NCBI RefSeq assembly: GCF_001642475.1
Contig: NW_019173939.1
Location: 372,001-436,000, forward strand
Length of the DNA stretch: 64,000 nucleotides
Direction of reading: 5' to 3'
Origin: Fonsecaea monophora
Taxonomy: Eukaryota; Ascomycota; Eurotiomycetes; Chaetothyriales; Herpotrichiellaceae
Below the pieces are notes generated by a model, which did no database searches, was not told the origin of the DNA, and saw nothing but the letters and a program-made list of their open reading frames with translations. Below are positions 44,343-55,012 of this stretch, piece by piece. Within the stretch, counting starts at the first letter, position 1. Each line of letters opens with the position of its first letter. Made by a program: the position numbers and the translations under genes.

Positions 44343-45845
44343 TCACAACTCATCATGCCGCACGGTCATCCTCTCTACCGCCTCCTTGACATCTCTCGGC
44401 CAGTACGTCTGAATGCCCCCACCGCCCCATTTCGTCGCGGGCAGGTCCTGTCTCTTCTCCCAAATGGCCGAGGAGGGCAACTGATCCCGCATCTTCTCGC
44501 TGACTTCGTCCACTTTATCCATGATCCGCATCAGATTCCCGCCCATGACGCCCTTCATCTCCTCGGGTGTCCAGCCCCGGGAGAGAAGCTCCGCGACCTG
44601 TTTGCCACGTATGATGTGTTAGTAGATATTTGAGACCAATAATCTTTGAAATTTTTGAAAAGTGGGGGCCAAGGGGACTTACGATGTTGGGGTACTTGCT
44701 GGCGTCTTCCAGGCCGTCGACCGAGATGTACATGCCGTCAAAGTCGGAGGCGATTCCCACGCGGTTCCGCCCGACGATGCCGGCGATGTGCTCAATGTGA
44801 TCGGCGACGCGGGAGACGTTGGCGCCCGGGTTCGGCCCGATGAACGGCGGGAAGAAGATGGACTGGATCACCCCGTCCTTCTGTCCCGGTCCGTCGCCGA
44901 TCAGGCGCAGGATGTCGTCGGGGACGTTGCGCGGGTGGTCCCACAGAGCGCGGGCGCCCGCGTGCGTCCACACCACCGGCGCCTCGGACAGGGCGATCAC
45001 TTGTCTCATGGTCGCGTCCGACGTGTGCGCCAGGTCGACCAGGATGCCCACGCGGTTCAGTTCGCGCACGAGCTCCTCGCCCAGCGGCGACAGGGCATTG
45101 CCCTCGTGGACCGGGTCGATGGGCGTGCCCGGGCCGGCCGACGACGCGAACGCGCTGTGGCAGGTATGTGTCAGGGTCAAGTAGCGGACGCCCAGCTGGG
45201 CAAAGATGCGCAGCGCCCCGAGCGAGTTGCCCAGAACGTGGGTGCCCTCCATGCCGATGAGCGAGGCGATCTTGCCGGCGCGGAACGCGTCCCACACCTC
45301 GGCCGTCGACCGCGCGTACTGCAGATCGGCCGGGTGTCGGGCGATCATATTCTGGATGATGTCGAGCATCTCCATCGCGTCACGCAGGTGGTTCGTCGGT
45401 GTGTTGAAGTCGCTCCCCGGGTCTTCCTCTGTCACGTCGTAGCACGGCGCCCACACCGTCCAGAACGCTCCGCCGAGTCGGCCCTGCCGCATCCGGGGGA
45501 TGTCGACGTGGCCTGGGAACGAGCCGTTGAGTTGGGGGATGGCATCGAGCGGTCGTCGATCTGCAAAGTAGGTGGGTATAGGTCAGTACGGCTGTCTTCA
45601 AAAGACCAGTGTATTCTCACAACAATAGTGGACAACAAGAAGAAACTTGACAATTGAACACGAAGAGGGAATAAATCCATCCACTTACTCAAACTCCTGA
45701 TAATCTGCGGCAGATCAATGTGCGTGTCCAACAACGGACTCTCTTCCATCAACTTGACAGCCTGCTCTAGGAAGCCATCCGCGCTGCTCTGTGCGAGGGA
45801 GGTGGCCAAGAGGGGAATGACCGAGAGGACTCTGGCGAGGTGCAT
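44343..45845 (-). CDS. membrane/renal-type dipeptidase (peptidase M19)
   Basis: This is a zinc dipeptidase of the amidohydrolase-like fold with 429 residues in three exons: 45845..45689, 45560..44683 and 44597..44343. A signal peptide is clear (MHLARVLSVIPLLATSLAQS), so the protein is probably secreted or vacuolar. Metal and active-site motifs are DTHIDLP near the start, GMEGTH in the middle, LTHTCHSAF, VDLAHTSD and ASDFDG. The C terminus after the last intron has GVMGGNLMRIMD, as in the family. M19 enzymes cleave dipeptides and can hydrolyse cysteinyl-glycine conjugates or beta-lactams. In fungal clusters they often process glutathione-derived thiol adducts (for example the GliJ type). The block shows no glutathione transferase, so that role is only a possibility. 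Confidence 0.92.
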
Positions 45846-46823
45846 CTTGAGTGTCACTTTTTCCCACCTTTTTGCTATCTGCTGTACTAGCAGAGACGAA
45901 GTGTTGTACCGAGTAGACCTGTGATCAAACCCTAAAGCATTCAGTTCACCACGAAGGAGAATCTTATACCAACGAAGTTTTGTGAACGTACGAGGTACGA
46001 GGTAGTAGTCAAAACAAGGCCGCTCGTGTCCTCAATACACCGTCCGTATGTTGGTCCGTCTGCAGTCACTCAATATATGGGTAGGTAGGTAGATAGATAA
46101 ATATATCAATCGGCCACATATCCGTCGACTTTTCCTACGGCCTTTCTCTCCTCACCTCGTTTGACTGATCAATGATATTCTCATGGTGGAGGTGATCTGC
46201 GTTCCAGCGCGGAGTAGGCCGTTGACGCCTAGAAAGAGTGACTAACAAAGCGGCCAATCGGTACCCGACACCCGTGCCGTTCAATGTCGAATCCCTGAAT
46301 CCCTTGGGGAGCGCAGGTGGATTCTCTTACCTAGTTGTACGATCCCGAGGACACATTGTACAAAGCACAAGGAATTGCTGAGTCACAAACGGACGAAATT
46401 TGGAGCGTCTTGTTGTTTTTGTGGTCAATTGACTTCACACATGTCACCTATCTCTGCTGTTGATCTCTTTGAACAGGTGTTCCTATCTGTATAGACACTT
46501 GGTATTTGTGAATGCATGATGGGGACTGATATCTCGCCGTAAGTTAGTCTTTGAGCTTCTTGAAGGTGGTATTTCGGCTTTGAAGTATTTCATCCGTCAA
46601 GACCCGGGTTCGATGGCCGACCTTGTTCTACTGACGCCCCCGCCATGAATGTCGCTGCTCTCTCAAACTCTGCACCATCTCACAATGTGAATCTCCTTCT
46701 GGTGGTCTATTGTCCCTTATAGTCTCCTGGATCTGGTCTTGCACAACTCGTCAACCCTGGACTTCCGTTGAACCAGGATGACTGCGAATCGCCCATGTCG
46801 CTACATCTCGACAACTAAACGAG
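45846..46823. promoter_or_regulatory. upstream region of the dipeptidase gene
   Basis: This is 978 bp between the dipeptidase start and the 3' end of the 2OG dioxygenase gene on the same strand. It contains a short GGTAGGTAGGTAGATAG tract near 46080. No gene was recognised. Confidence 0.5.
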
Positions 46824-48197
46824 TCAGCCTCGTCTCGCGTGACTGGATCGCGTCAAATACTGACCAAGAGTGTCGTGGATGCCCTTTTCGTGCTGTTCCC
46901 TCTGCCGTTTACGCCTCAATGCCGTGTACTGTCATTGTAAGTTAGCATGTCTCGTCATCTTCTCACTTGGGAAATATACCTCATGCAGATTCCTTGGCTC
47001 GTATTTGGCCGGGTTACTCTCCGACGTACAAGCCGGCATGACCTATGATTTCATCAACATCGTGCAATGACCATGTAACTCTCACTTACCGGAACTGAAG
47101 CGTCCATGTTGAAGCTGAAGAAGAAGGGAATCGAGTAGCGTTCGACCCCCGAAGCGTTGCGGACACGGTGGACGGTGGACACGAATGTGTCGTTGGAGAT
47201 TCTCTGCAGAAAGTCTCCTACGTTGACAACAAAGGTGCCACGAATGGGCTTTGCGGGGACATAGATCCCGTTCTTGTTGAGGATCTCAAGGCCGCCTACC
47301 ATGTCTTGGTTCAGGATGGTAAATGCTGTGGATTGTCAGTGTCTGCAGTGTGTCTAAACGCTAGAGAAGCAAGTTGTTGAAAACATGTCATACTTTCAAA
47401 ATCGCTGTGTGCACCGAGACCATCCAGGTCTGTCGAACCGGGTGCCCTGGGCGGATAATATTGCAGAATGATGGACACAAAGGGCGCCGTGACGATCGAG
47501 TCGAAATAATTCTCATCCGCACCAAGGCCCAGGGCAAATGTCCGCAACAACGCACGGGCGAGTGAGATCAGTGCAGCTTGGTATTGTAGCAGTGTGGTCT
47601 TGAACTCGGGGAGCTGTGCCGGCCACTGGTTGTGGATTCCAATGCATTGGTCGCGCTGTTCTGGGGTCAGGGACGGCGGCTGTGGGTCGTTGTCAGGTTC
47701 GTAACTGTAGAGAAATGATCCTTTCTTGACTGCAGAGAACGTTATTGAATATATATATTCACCTCATCGGAAGGTAGGATCTCGGGGCGAGACATCTCAC
47801 CTGCTTCGCCATCTGGGGTTTTGGTGTAGTGAATCTCATATCCCCGCAATGTAGGTGACTTGTATACGTCCTGCTCCTTCTTCACGGCAAGAGGCTGGGC
47901 GTGGTACTGGCGGGAAAGTTCAAACACCTTGTCAATCAGTTCTTGCGGTATCCCGTGGTTTTTGATATACATGAAGCCGACAGTCTTGCACACGTTGGCA
48001 ATCTCCTTGGCTGCGAGCAGACGCTCTTCGTATTTGTCACTGAAGATGCTGCCGACGTCGACCAGCGGAATCTCGTCAAATGTTTCGACAGCTTCTTCGC
48101 CACGGAGGACCTTTCGCCGATTGTTCATCGTCCCATCGCGGAAGAAGTATTCATACTCCGGTGCCACTTGTGAACTCGTCGTCACGGTGGTAGACAT
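46824..48197 (-). CDS. 2-oxoglutarate/Fe(II)-dependent dioxygenase (isopenicillin-N-synthase-like)
   Basis: This is a non-haem iron oxygenase of 378 residues in five exons: 48197..47801, 47729..47394, 47325..47090, 47042..46980 and 46928..46824. The N-terminal DIOX_N domain has IPLVDVGSIF, VGFMYIKNHGIP and ELSRQYHAQPL. The iron ligands are His and Asp in GAHSDFE and the distal His in STVHRV, with the 2-oxoglutarate-binding R-x-S in RYSIPFF. The junction EA-VKKGSF was set by phase and the CTGCAG acceptor. The last two exons encode the usual KYEP tail and a basic C terminus. These enzymes hydroxylate, desaturate or demethylate small molecules. It is the rightmost enzyme I assign to the accessory block. 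Confidence 0.9.
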
Positions 48198-50418
48198 TGT
48201 GATTTTGTTTCTTGGCTGACGCTGTGATCTTGTCGTTACTGAGTATTGTCTGAGTTGCTTGTTCTGGGCTTGTACGAATATATGCACACCTTTCAATATG
48301 AGGAGTTGTGTTGGAGGGTATATCCGATATTCACCCTCGCGGCGGACATTCGCGGTCTGGGGACACAGCTGCTACAAGGTCAAAGGGGATGATAACGAGG
48401 GTGCTTGGTGCTGGCTGCCTGTTGAAGGATCTACAGTGGTTTTTCCAGAACAAGTTGTATGATTGACCTGAACAAGTGATTGGGAATCCTTTAAGCCCTG
48501 TATCACGTATCGAAAGATACACTTGGTTAGCACCTTGTCAAGCCAGCGGCCACATCCGCGCGGGAGATAATCGTCCGCAGGAGTGATGATAAGGCGGCTT
48601 CATCCTGGACCCAAGGGTCCAAGCACTGCTCTACGACATATTTGACGCCTCAAGACATCGTCCTTGATCACCCACCTCTAGGAAGGCTGAGTCCGGGTCG
48701 CGAACGAGGAGAGGGGAAATTGACATGGTTGGCTTAAGTGAAGTGGGACACAAATGCATGGCCATGACACTCCGTGGAGTGAAGTACATAGAGTCAACTG
48801 ACAATCTTCAAACTGCGTGTTGAAAGATGCAGGTGCAGGTGCAGTGGTTGAAGACCCGAGCACAGAAGAACCACCTCCTACTTTGACCCTGTCCCGCATA
48901 CCCAATCAAGTATCAGCCAATCATTCCCCGCCGCAGAACAAAAATCCGACCGTCCGTGAAGACCTGGATTTCTTCACTCTTGATTGGCCGCCACTGGCGG
49001 CCTGGGGAAATGTGAAGTCGAACAAAATAGCGGATCCCCAGGCTCAGTCTCATCCTGACTGCAGGGTTTGACTTGTTTCCTCCACATGTCCAGCAATCCG
49101 AACAATACGAGGCACACGGCGAATACTGCCCAGGACCTGAACTGCTTTGCGCGCATATCGAATGTCAGCCATTTCTTCCCGGCACTCGAAAGACCGATCA
49201 AATCGCGAATCATCTGTCCCCTACTTGGCTACTGGCCCCGCCTTTTTTTGTAGGAGTCGTGACTTCTACCCAAAAAAAAGTGGGATCCGCGCCCCGAATC
49301 TCAGCCTGATTGCCTGACAGGGTTTCTCGCGGAGGGGAAAGTCTGGAAAATTTTCTCTGCTCTTATACGTTGGAAGCATTTAGGGACATTCAATGGAACT
49401 CCCTATTGGTTCTGATAATGGTGCTGCCGCGGTCAGCTCGATTCTCAGTCTGTGAGATGACTTGGACCAATACGAAAGGTGCAACGACGCGGACGATGGT
49501 CTGGGATTGGATGAAACGGTCAGACGGTACGTATCAGAGCGGTACCCGGTCCAGAGCGAGAGAGCCGGAGAGCCAGAGAGCTTCGCTATGCCATGCTCAA
49601 CTGCCCAATGACGATTTGGTTTTGGGGGTTTTTAGTCGGGTGGTTCTACAGAGTATTTGAGGCCGATTGGTTGTTTTCCTGAACGCGTCTCTATTGGATG
49701 ATTGATGCAACTCTGGAATTGGATGCATACCTGGCCCCTTTCTACTGGTCGTTTTATTGGGCGCTTCCAGCTGCTCCGTACCTAGGTACAGTGCCAAGTT
49801 AGCGAGTTTTCAATGGTTTCTATTGGATGTTTGTTTCACACAGTTTCCTAACACCTTTGCTACGAGTTTGCTACGGCTTTGCTACGGCTTTGCTACGGCT
49901 TTGCTACGACTTTGCTACTTCATTTCGACACATTTGCAGTCCCCCTTGTAGCCCTAACCCTTTAGCGACCATTTTGAAAATCTTGTCGTCACTCATTTGC
50001 TGCTCTCCCGCTGCATTTCTATTGGCTGCGTACGACCTGGCGTTTTACTGGTTAAGAGAGCACGAATCATTGGAGGGGAAACACGGAGTTGGGCAAAGAA
50101 GGAGAAAACATGTCCTTGTAACCGCAACGTGGAGAGTCTGTGGTTTGGCAGTAGGCAGAGTCGCCGGTGTATTAAAAGCACCTTGATCTTCCTGGTGGAG
50201 GATAATTCTTCAACTTGCGTATTTTCTCATCCTCAAAGGTCTAGATATGTTTCTTCATTGACTGTCCGACCGAGTAGCGTTTTGCAAGATACAAAGACCC
50301 ATAGCTGCCTTGCACCAGATCGATAGAGGGTGGGCGACCTCACGCATCGAAGTATTCCTTCAACTTTTGCCACTGCTACTTTTGACACGGCGCAACCAAG
50401 AAAAGCAAATCGTGCACG
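48198..50418. promoter_or_regulatory. 2.2-kb region between the dioxygenase and a short Zn2Cys6 gene
   Basis: This lies between two divergent start codons, with no recognisable gene. The segment 49.4-50.05 kb has repeated ATTGG (inverted CCAAT) boxes, near 49402, 49666, 49693, 49756, 49822 and 50019, and an 11-bp tandem repeat (annotated separately). Confidence 0.45.
49856..49917 (+). repeat. 11-bp tandem repeat, about 5.5 copies
   Basis: The unit TTTGCTACGGC is repeated with slight variation in the first and second-to-last copies. It lies about 0.5 kb upstream of the short Zn2Cys6 gene. Confidence 0.9.
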
Positions 50419-51102
50419 ATGCCAAACTTGAACAGCGCGGATGACGTGACGACACCTCTCTCGGGCTCTCTTCGTCGCCAGGGCAAGGAACACAGCCGGG
50501 ATCAAAGACGATCGACTGGACAAAGTATAACCTTCCGATTTACCTGTTAGCAAGCTGACTATACTCCAGCCCGTGACCGCAACACCGCAACTTTCCCGCA
50601 TCGTCGTTCCCAGACGAGGGGCAAACGCAATGCGAACGAGTTACGGTGCACGCAGTGTACCGCGTCTGGCAAGAGCTGCGACGGCGTGAAACCTGTGTGT
50701 GGTAGGTGCCTCAGACACCAGGGCAGCTGCGCATGGCCTGAGGATGTTGTCTCTGCAAGAGGGTCGCTCAATGCTGCGAGGTCGGAGATAAGTGGAGAGA
50801 GTTCGCGTCGCAGCTTTTCTGGTGGAAAGAGCACGGCCGAAATTCAACGAGAGATTCGAGGAGGATCCATGCCGAAGAACCTCAGCGGAGGCCAAGACCA
50901 GCAGCAACCCATGCCAAATCTGACCATGCCACCGAATCTTTCAGTTGATCGACATATGCCAGAGAGCCTCCCGGAAGCAATGCGTCTCGAACAAATCCGA
51001 CAAAGAGTCCTTCAGAGCACCAGAGCTTATCTAGGCACCGATCCCCGCTTGCACGAGAATGCACAGGAGCCACGAGGTGAGGCTGACGAGAGACAGGTGT
51101 GA
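50419..51102 (+). CDS. short Zn2Cys6 zinc-cluster protein without the middle homology domain
   Basis: The protein has 212 residues in two exons: 50419..50524 and 50570..51102, joined at phase 1 across a 45-bp intron. The zinc cluster is complete: C62-x2-C65-x6-C72-x6-C79-x2-C82-x6-C89, preceded by a basic segment (RRSQTRGKRNANELR). After it come about 120 polar, Gly/Ser/Pro-rich residues and a short predicted helix (LPEAMRLEQIRQRVLQST). No fungal transcription-factor middle domain follows. A further exon after the GTGTGA near 51100 cannot be excluded, but I see no continuation in the next 400 bp. It is either a small regulator or a truncated gene. Confidence 0.6.
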
Positions 51103-51497
51103 TATAATTGGAAGGAGAAGAGCTGGCATTAAAGGCGCTCAATTATGAACGAAGAAGGCAGAGTATTTGATAGCGAAGGACATGCAGAGCCAGGTTGGAT
51201 TGGAGAAGTCCAAGGCTTCATCAGACTTGATAAAGCAGGAAAAACGTATTTCTAGGTTATGACATCGATGTTTGCTTCTGATTTGGTGAATCGTTCAGTA
51301 GGACCCATTTACACTGTTGAGTAGAGTGCCGGTCATTTCGTTTGACTTCGGGGCAGGGTCGTTCTCAAATGGTATCTGCGCAATCGCATTTCGAGTATTG
51401 CAGCCGCTGCGGAAACGGCGTGACACTTCGAGGCTAGTTTTCGTCGAGAACGTTTCGACAGATTAGTGGCCCAGTCCTCAGTGGGGAGAGAACCCCA
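51103..51497. other. convergent intergenic region, 395 bp
   Basis: This is the 3' flanks of the short Zn2Cys6 gene and the exchanger gene. Nothing else was seen. Confidence 0.5.
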
Positions 51498-53080
51498 TCA
51501 AAACACCGTCCCCTGCGTTTTAAACTGCAAAGGAACCATCGAGGTTGCCGTCGGCGGAAAGCCAGCGACAGACCAAGGACCGTCGAATTCGTTGGAGGTC
51601 GCCACGTCCGGATCTGGATAGTACCACGCCGCAATGGCGATGATGATATACACAATCTATCCAATAACATCATAATCAGCGTGGGAAATCTTCCGAGCCG
51701 ACCTAAAGAGCCACTAGGCAAGGTCACGGAGCGAGAACTTACCACCAACAGAGTGCCCTCGAGATAATTGCTTTCTTTATCCCTGAGGAAATTGCCAACT
51801 ACCAAAATCGACAGCACGAGCAGGACAATCATAAAGATCTCAAAGTTGAGATCCATCGGTTTCCCCAGCGCCCAGCCCACAATGACCACCAGTGGCCCGT
51901 TGAACAGCGCCGTCTGGATACTCGGTCCGAGACAGTGGTACAGGGCGAAATTCATCTGGCCATCCCATGCCTCGTCGACCGCAGTCAGATGCTCAGCCGC
52001 CTTTTCGACCAGTGGAAGGAGAATGAGACCGAGGAATTGATCAGGCACACCAGAGTGCACGATTGTTTCGATCTGCTCCACGAGAAAGACGGCAAGGAGC
52101 GTGATCAACGTCAGAGACACGACTATGGCGACGACGCATTCGGTAAATGTCAGCTTCTCTTTGGCCAGGTCGTGGGTCCGGTCCTCGTCGTTGATCTCGT
52201 CTGCCTCGAGGATCTCATCAAAGATGCTGTGCTGGCTCCGCGCATTGAAGACGATGTAGGCGGCGAAAGCGATCATGAGGATGATACTCGTGGCTTGGCT
52301 CATCTTCAACACGTCGTATTGCAGCTTGTGTTCCGTGAAACCACTGTGCGGGCGCGTCTCGCCTTTCAGAGCAGAGTAGAATGCACTCGGAATGAGGAGA
52401 CCAAAGCCGGCGACAAGCAACAGACCAGACCCCACCTCGGAGACGACCGCGTGGAAGGTCTGTGTCTGTCGACGAATGCCGCCAAAGAAGAAACACAGAC
52501 CCAGACAGAGGAGCAAGTTGGTCAGAATAGAGCCAAGGATCGCGGCCTGGATGACGGGTATGAGGTTGCCCTCTTCTGCGGAGCTGTCATCGCCAGATCC
52601 TTCAGGGTTCTTATGTTTAGCGATCAGGATGATGAACAGCACAATCTCCACGATACTCCCTAACGCAGTCTCAATCAAGATTCCCGCAACTTTAGGCATT
52701 TTCCGTGCAAGCTCTTGACCCGCAAACCCCAAGAGGTTTGCTGCAGGGACCATGCCGATGTAGCTCGCCGCGAAGATCCATTTGTCGAGCGTGGTCGAGT
52801 GGTGCCCGGGCAGATAGTGGAGGATTATGGCAAACGGGACAAAAGGCCACAGAATATTGACAGCCATGGAGACTTGGGATGATGACCGCCATAATATACG
52901 CAGGAATGACCAGAAGTGGATCCCGCTCCGGCCAGATTCTCCTTCATGGTGGATTGTCAAGAGGCCTCCTGGGCCACTGTGGGGAGAGTCATGGTTGTTG
53001 CTGTGAGGTTTAGACGGCGAGTCTGCCGAATCAATAGCTTGGTGAGCCGTGTTTGAGGCGCTTGAAGCTTCGACGCTCAT
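51498..53080 (-). CDS. calcium/proton exchanger (CAX/VCX1) family, divergent
   Basis: This is a cation/H+ antiporter of the CaCA superfamily, probably vacuolar. It has 498 residues in two exons: 53080..51743 and 51656..51498. A hydrophilic N terminus rich in Ser and His precedes about eleven hydrophobic helices, with an acidic loop (EILEADEINDEDRTHD) between the halves. The two alpha-repeats are recognisable: ETALGSIVEIVLF and LGLILLPLVEKAAEHLTAVDEA, then GPSIQTALFNGP. In Vcx1-type proteins these read GNAVE and GNAAEH; here the GN dyads are replaced (GSIVE, EKAAEH), while the two glutamates remain. Ion specificity may therefore differ. It is outside the accessory block by content. Confidence 0.9.
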
Positions 53081-54140
53081 GATGGTCGAATCTCAGACAC
53101 TGTCAAGGCGAAATGCGGTGAGGAGTGACTGCAATCCGATGGGATGAGAGGACAAGTCTCGAAGTCTTTAGCTGTGAGCTGTGCCTGCCTCAATTTGTCA
53201 ACTCTTTTGATAATTCAAGGGCTTAGCTTCACAGAACAAAGATGAAGAGTCCTTTGCAAACAATATGAAAAGAAAACGAGAGTCAATATTAACCTTCCAG
53301 GAGGTTGGGAGCGGGGTTGAGGCTTGGTTCTTGGCCCGGCTTGGGATTCTTTGTGCAACGACGTAAGAAGCCATTGGTTGGGGGGGAATACGAGCGACGC
53401 ATCTGGGCTGATATTCCATCTTCTGAAAAGTGAGTGTAGTCTGTTTAACAATCAGTCAGTGAGGAATGAATGCTCCTCGATATTGGGTGACACCCACAAG
53501 GCTGCACTAGGCCAGCTAGGATAGGAGGGGGAACAAGGCGTAAGGCTGAGACCGGGAAACAGCCGGAAGATCTTCATCACATCATTGAAACTATTTGCTT
53601 CTGGTGCTTCTGTTCACTTATAAAACTACATTGGGCACGTGCAGGGTCGGAAGAGCGCCCAGCATGCTCCTTGAACCAGCCAGTTGATCACCAGACTCCA
53701 CCTGGTCCTCTTCCCGGACGTTCCGATGCTTCCGTAAGTCAAGTTTTCCACCCCGCCTAGGTGCCGCCCCCAATCAAGCCTGCTTGAGCCTTGAATCCTC
53801 TTTAACGCCGATCAACTTGCGTCTCTCCAGGATCTCGCCTCCACACATAATGTCATCATATTTGTGAAACACTCGACACAGTCGTGTGTCGACACCACAT
53901 AGAAAACAGTGTTACGTCTTTTTCGACGCTGTAAGGCCTCGATACCTGTCTCCCTTTACGAGGAGGGCACCTCCAAGAATTTGTGGACATTGTCCATACT
54001 TCAGTTGTGGGAAGGATGGAGAGATCCTTCCGAACACGACTCAGGTAGTTGAAGTTGCACCTTTCCATCCATGGATGGAAAGAACAATGCGTTCAGGGCT
54101 TGTATGGGCTGCCGAGGATGTTAGAATTGGGGCTCTTTGC
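53081..54140. promoter_or_regulatory. upstream region of the exchanger gene, 1.06 kb
   Basis: It lies between the exchanger start and the 3' end of the four-helix membrane protein gene on the same strand. No gene was recognised. Confidence 0.5.
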
Positions 54141-55012
54141 CTAGCTTGGATTCACAAGTGCATACTTTGAGTTGAAAGCCATCTGCTCTCGGGAGCTCAT
54201 GCCAGTACGAGCACGCTCATTGATCAAGATGGTCTTGTCCACCTCATCCCGCATGCGAGCCGTGTGGGACTTTGGACCATAGGTGTCGAGATGCTGGTAG
54301 TAGAGCCACATGATGATGCAACTGCTATCTGTTAGGGTCTTCTTCTCACGGAAAGTCTTCAAGCCACTCACCTAGCCACTGTTGCACATAGGCCAAGCCA
54401 CAGGAACACGGTAGAGGCGATGGCCCTACCATTGTGTCGGTAGACCAACGGAGGATTGATCCTCTCGCGAGCAATCTCTTCCGCATCTTGTGAGTCGGCC
54501 GAAATCCACGAGTTGCCGGTTGCTACAATGACCGTGAAGGCTAGGGCATCGGCAATGGTGCACAACGTCACGAAGACTGCACTGAGTCTCCAAGCCCATC
54601 GAATGTTCCTGGGTTCAAAGCGCTCGGGGAAGAAGAGATCGAAGAAGAACCCGGCGCCAAAGACGGTGGCGACGGCGATACCGCAAAAGATATTGTATGA
54701 GGCGATGCCGACGAAGTCGTCGTTGTGAACGGATGCTGAGGAGTGTAGACTCTCAATCCTCGACTGTTGCTTCACATAGTCTAGCACCCGTGATGTCAGA
54801 CATGTCGTCGCTCAAGGTGAGAGTTGAAAATGCTTACCGGTCAAAGCGGCTGTGCCTATCGATTCAGATACAACCATGCATATCATGGCGAGCTGATAGA
54901 TGATAAACTTGGTCCGTCTCATATGATAGTCCTTGTTCTTCCACATATAGTCGCTCCCAAACTTCTTCCAATGAATGTCTTTCAAGTCGAGTCCCCATAT
55001 TACTGGTGCCAT
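54141..55012 (-). CDS. four-helix membrane protein of unknown function
   Basis: The protein has about 254 residues in three exons: 55012..54838, 54780..54372 and 54321..54141, with consistent phases (1, then 2). I see four hydrophobic segments: FIIYQLAMICMVVSESIGTAAL, cut by the first intron; IFCGIAVATVFGAGFFFDLFF; LSAVFVTLCTIADALAFTVIV; and the AIASTVFLWLGLC segment running into CIIMWLYY. A soluble, charged C terminus follows (ARMRDEVDKTILINERARTG). I recognise no named family; it is of a kind common in fungal genomes as a hypothetical membrane protein. A GTATGC within the last exon could be another donor, so the C terminus is less certain. Confidence 0.7.

Noticed and set aside
44662..45657. 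331-codon plus-strand frame over the dipeptidase gene
   Set aside because: Antisense shadow in GC-rich coding sequence; the minus strand carries the M19 motifs.
2697..48197. Reading the block as a classical secondary-metabolite biosynthetic cluster
   Set aside because: No PKS, NRPS, terpene cyclase, prenyltransferase or DMATS gene is present in the window. Oxygenases and transporters alone do not make a biosynthetic core, although a core gene elsewhere cannot be excluded.
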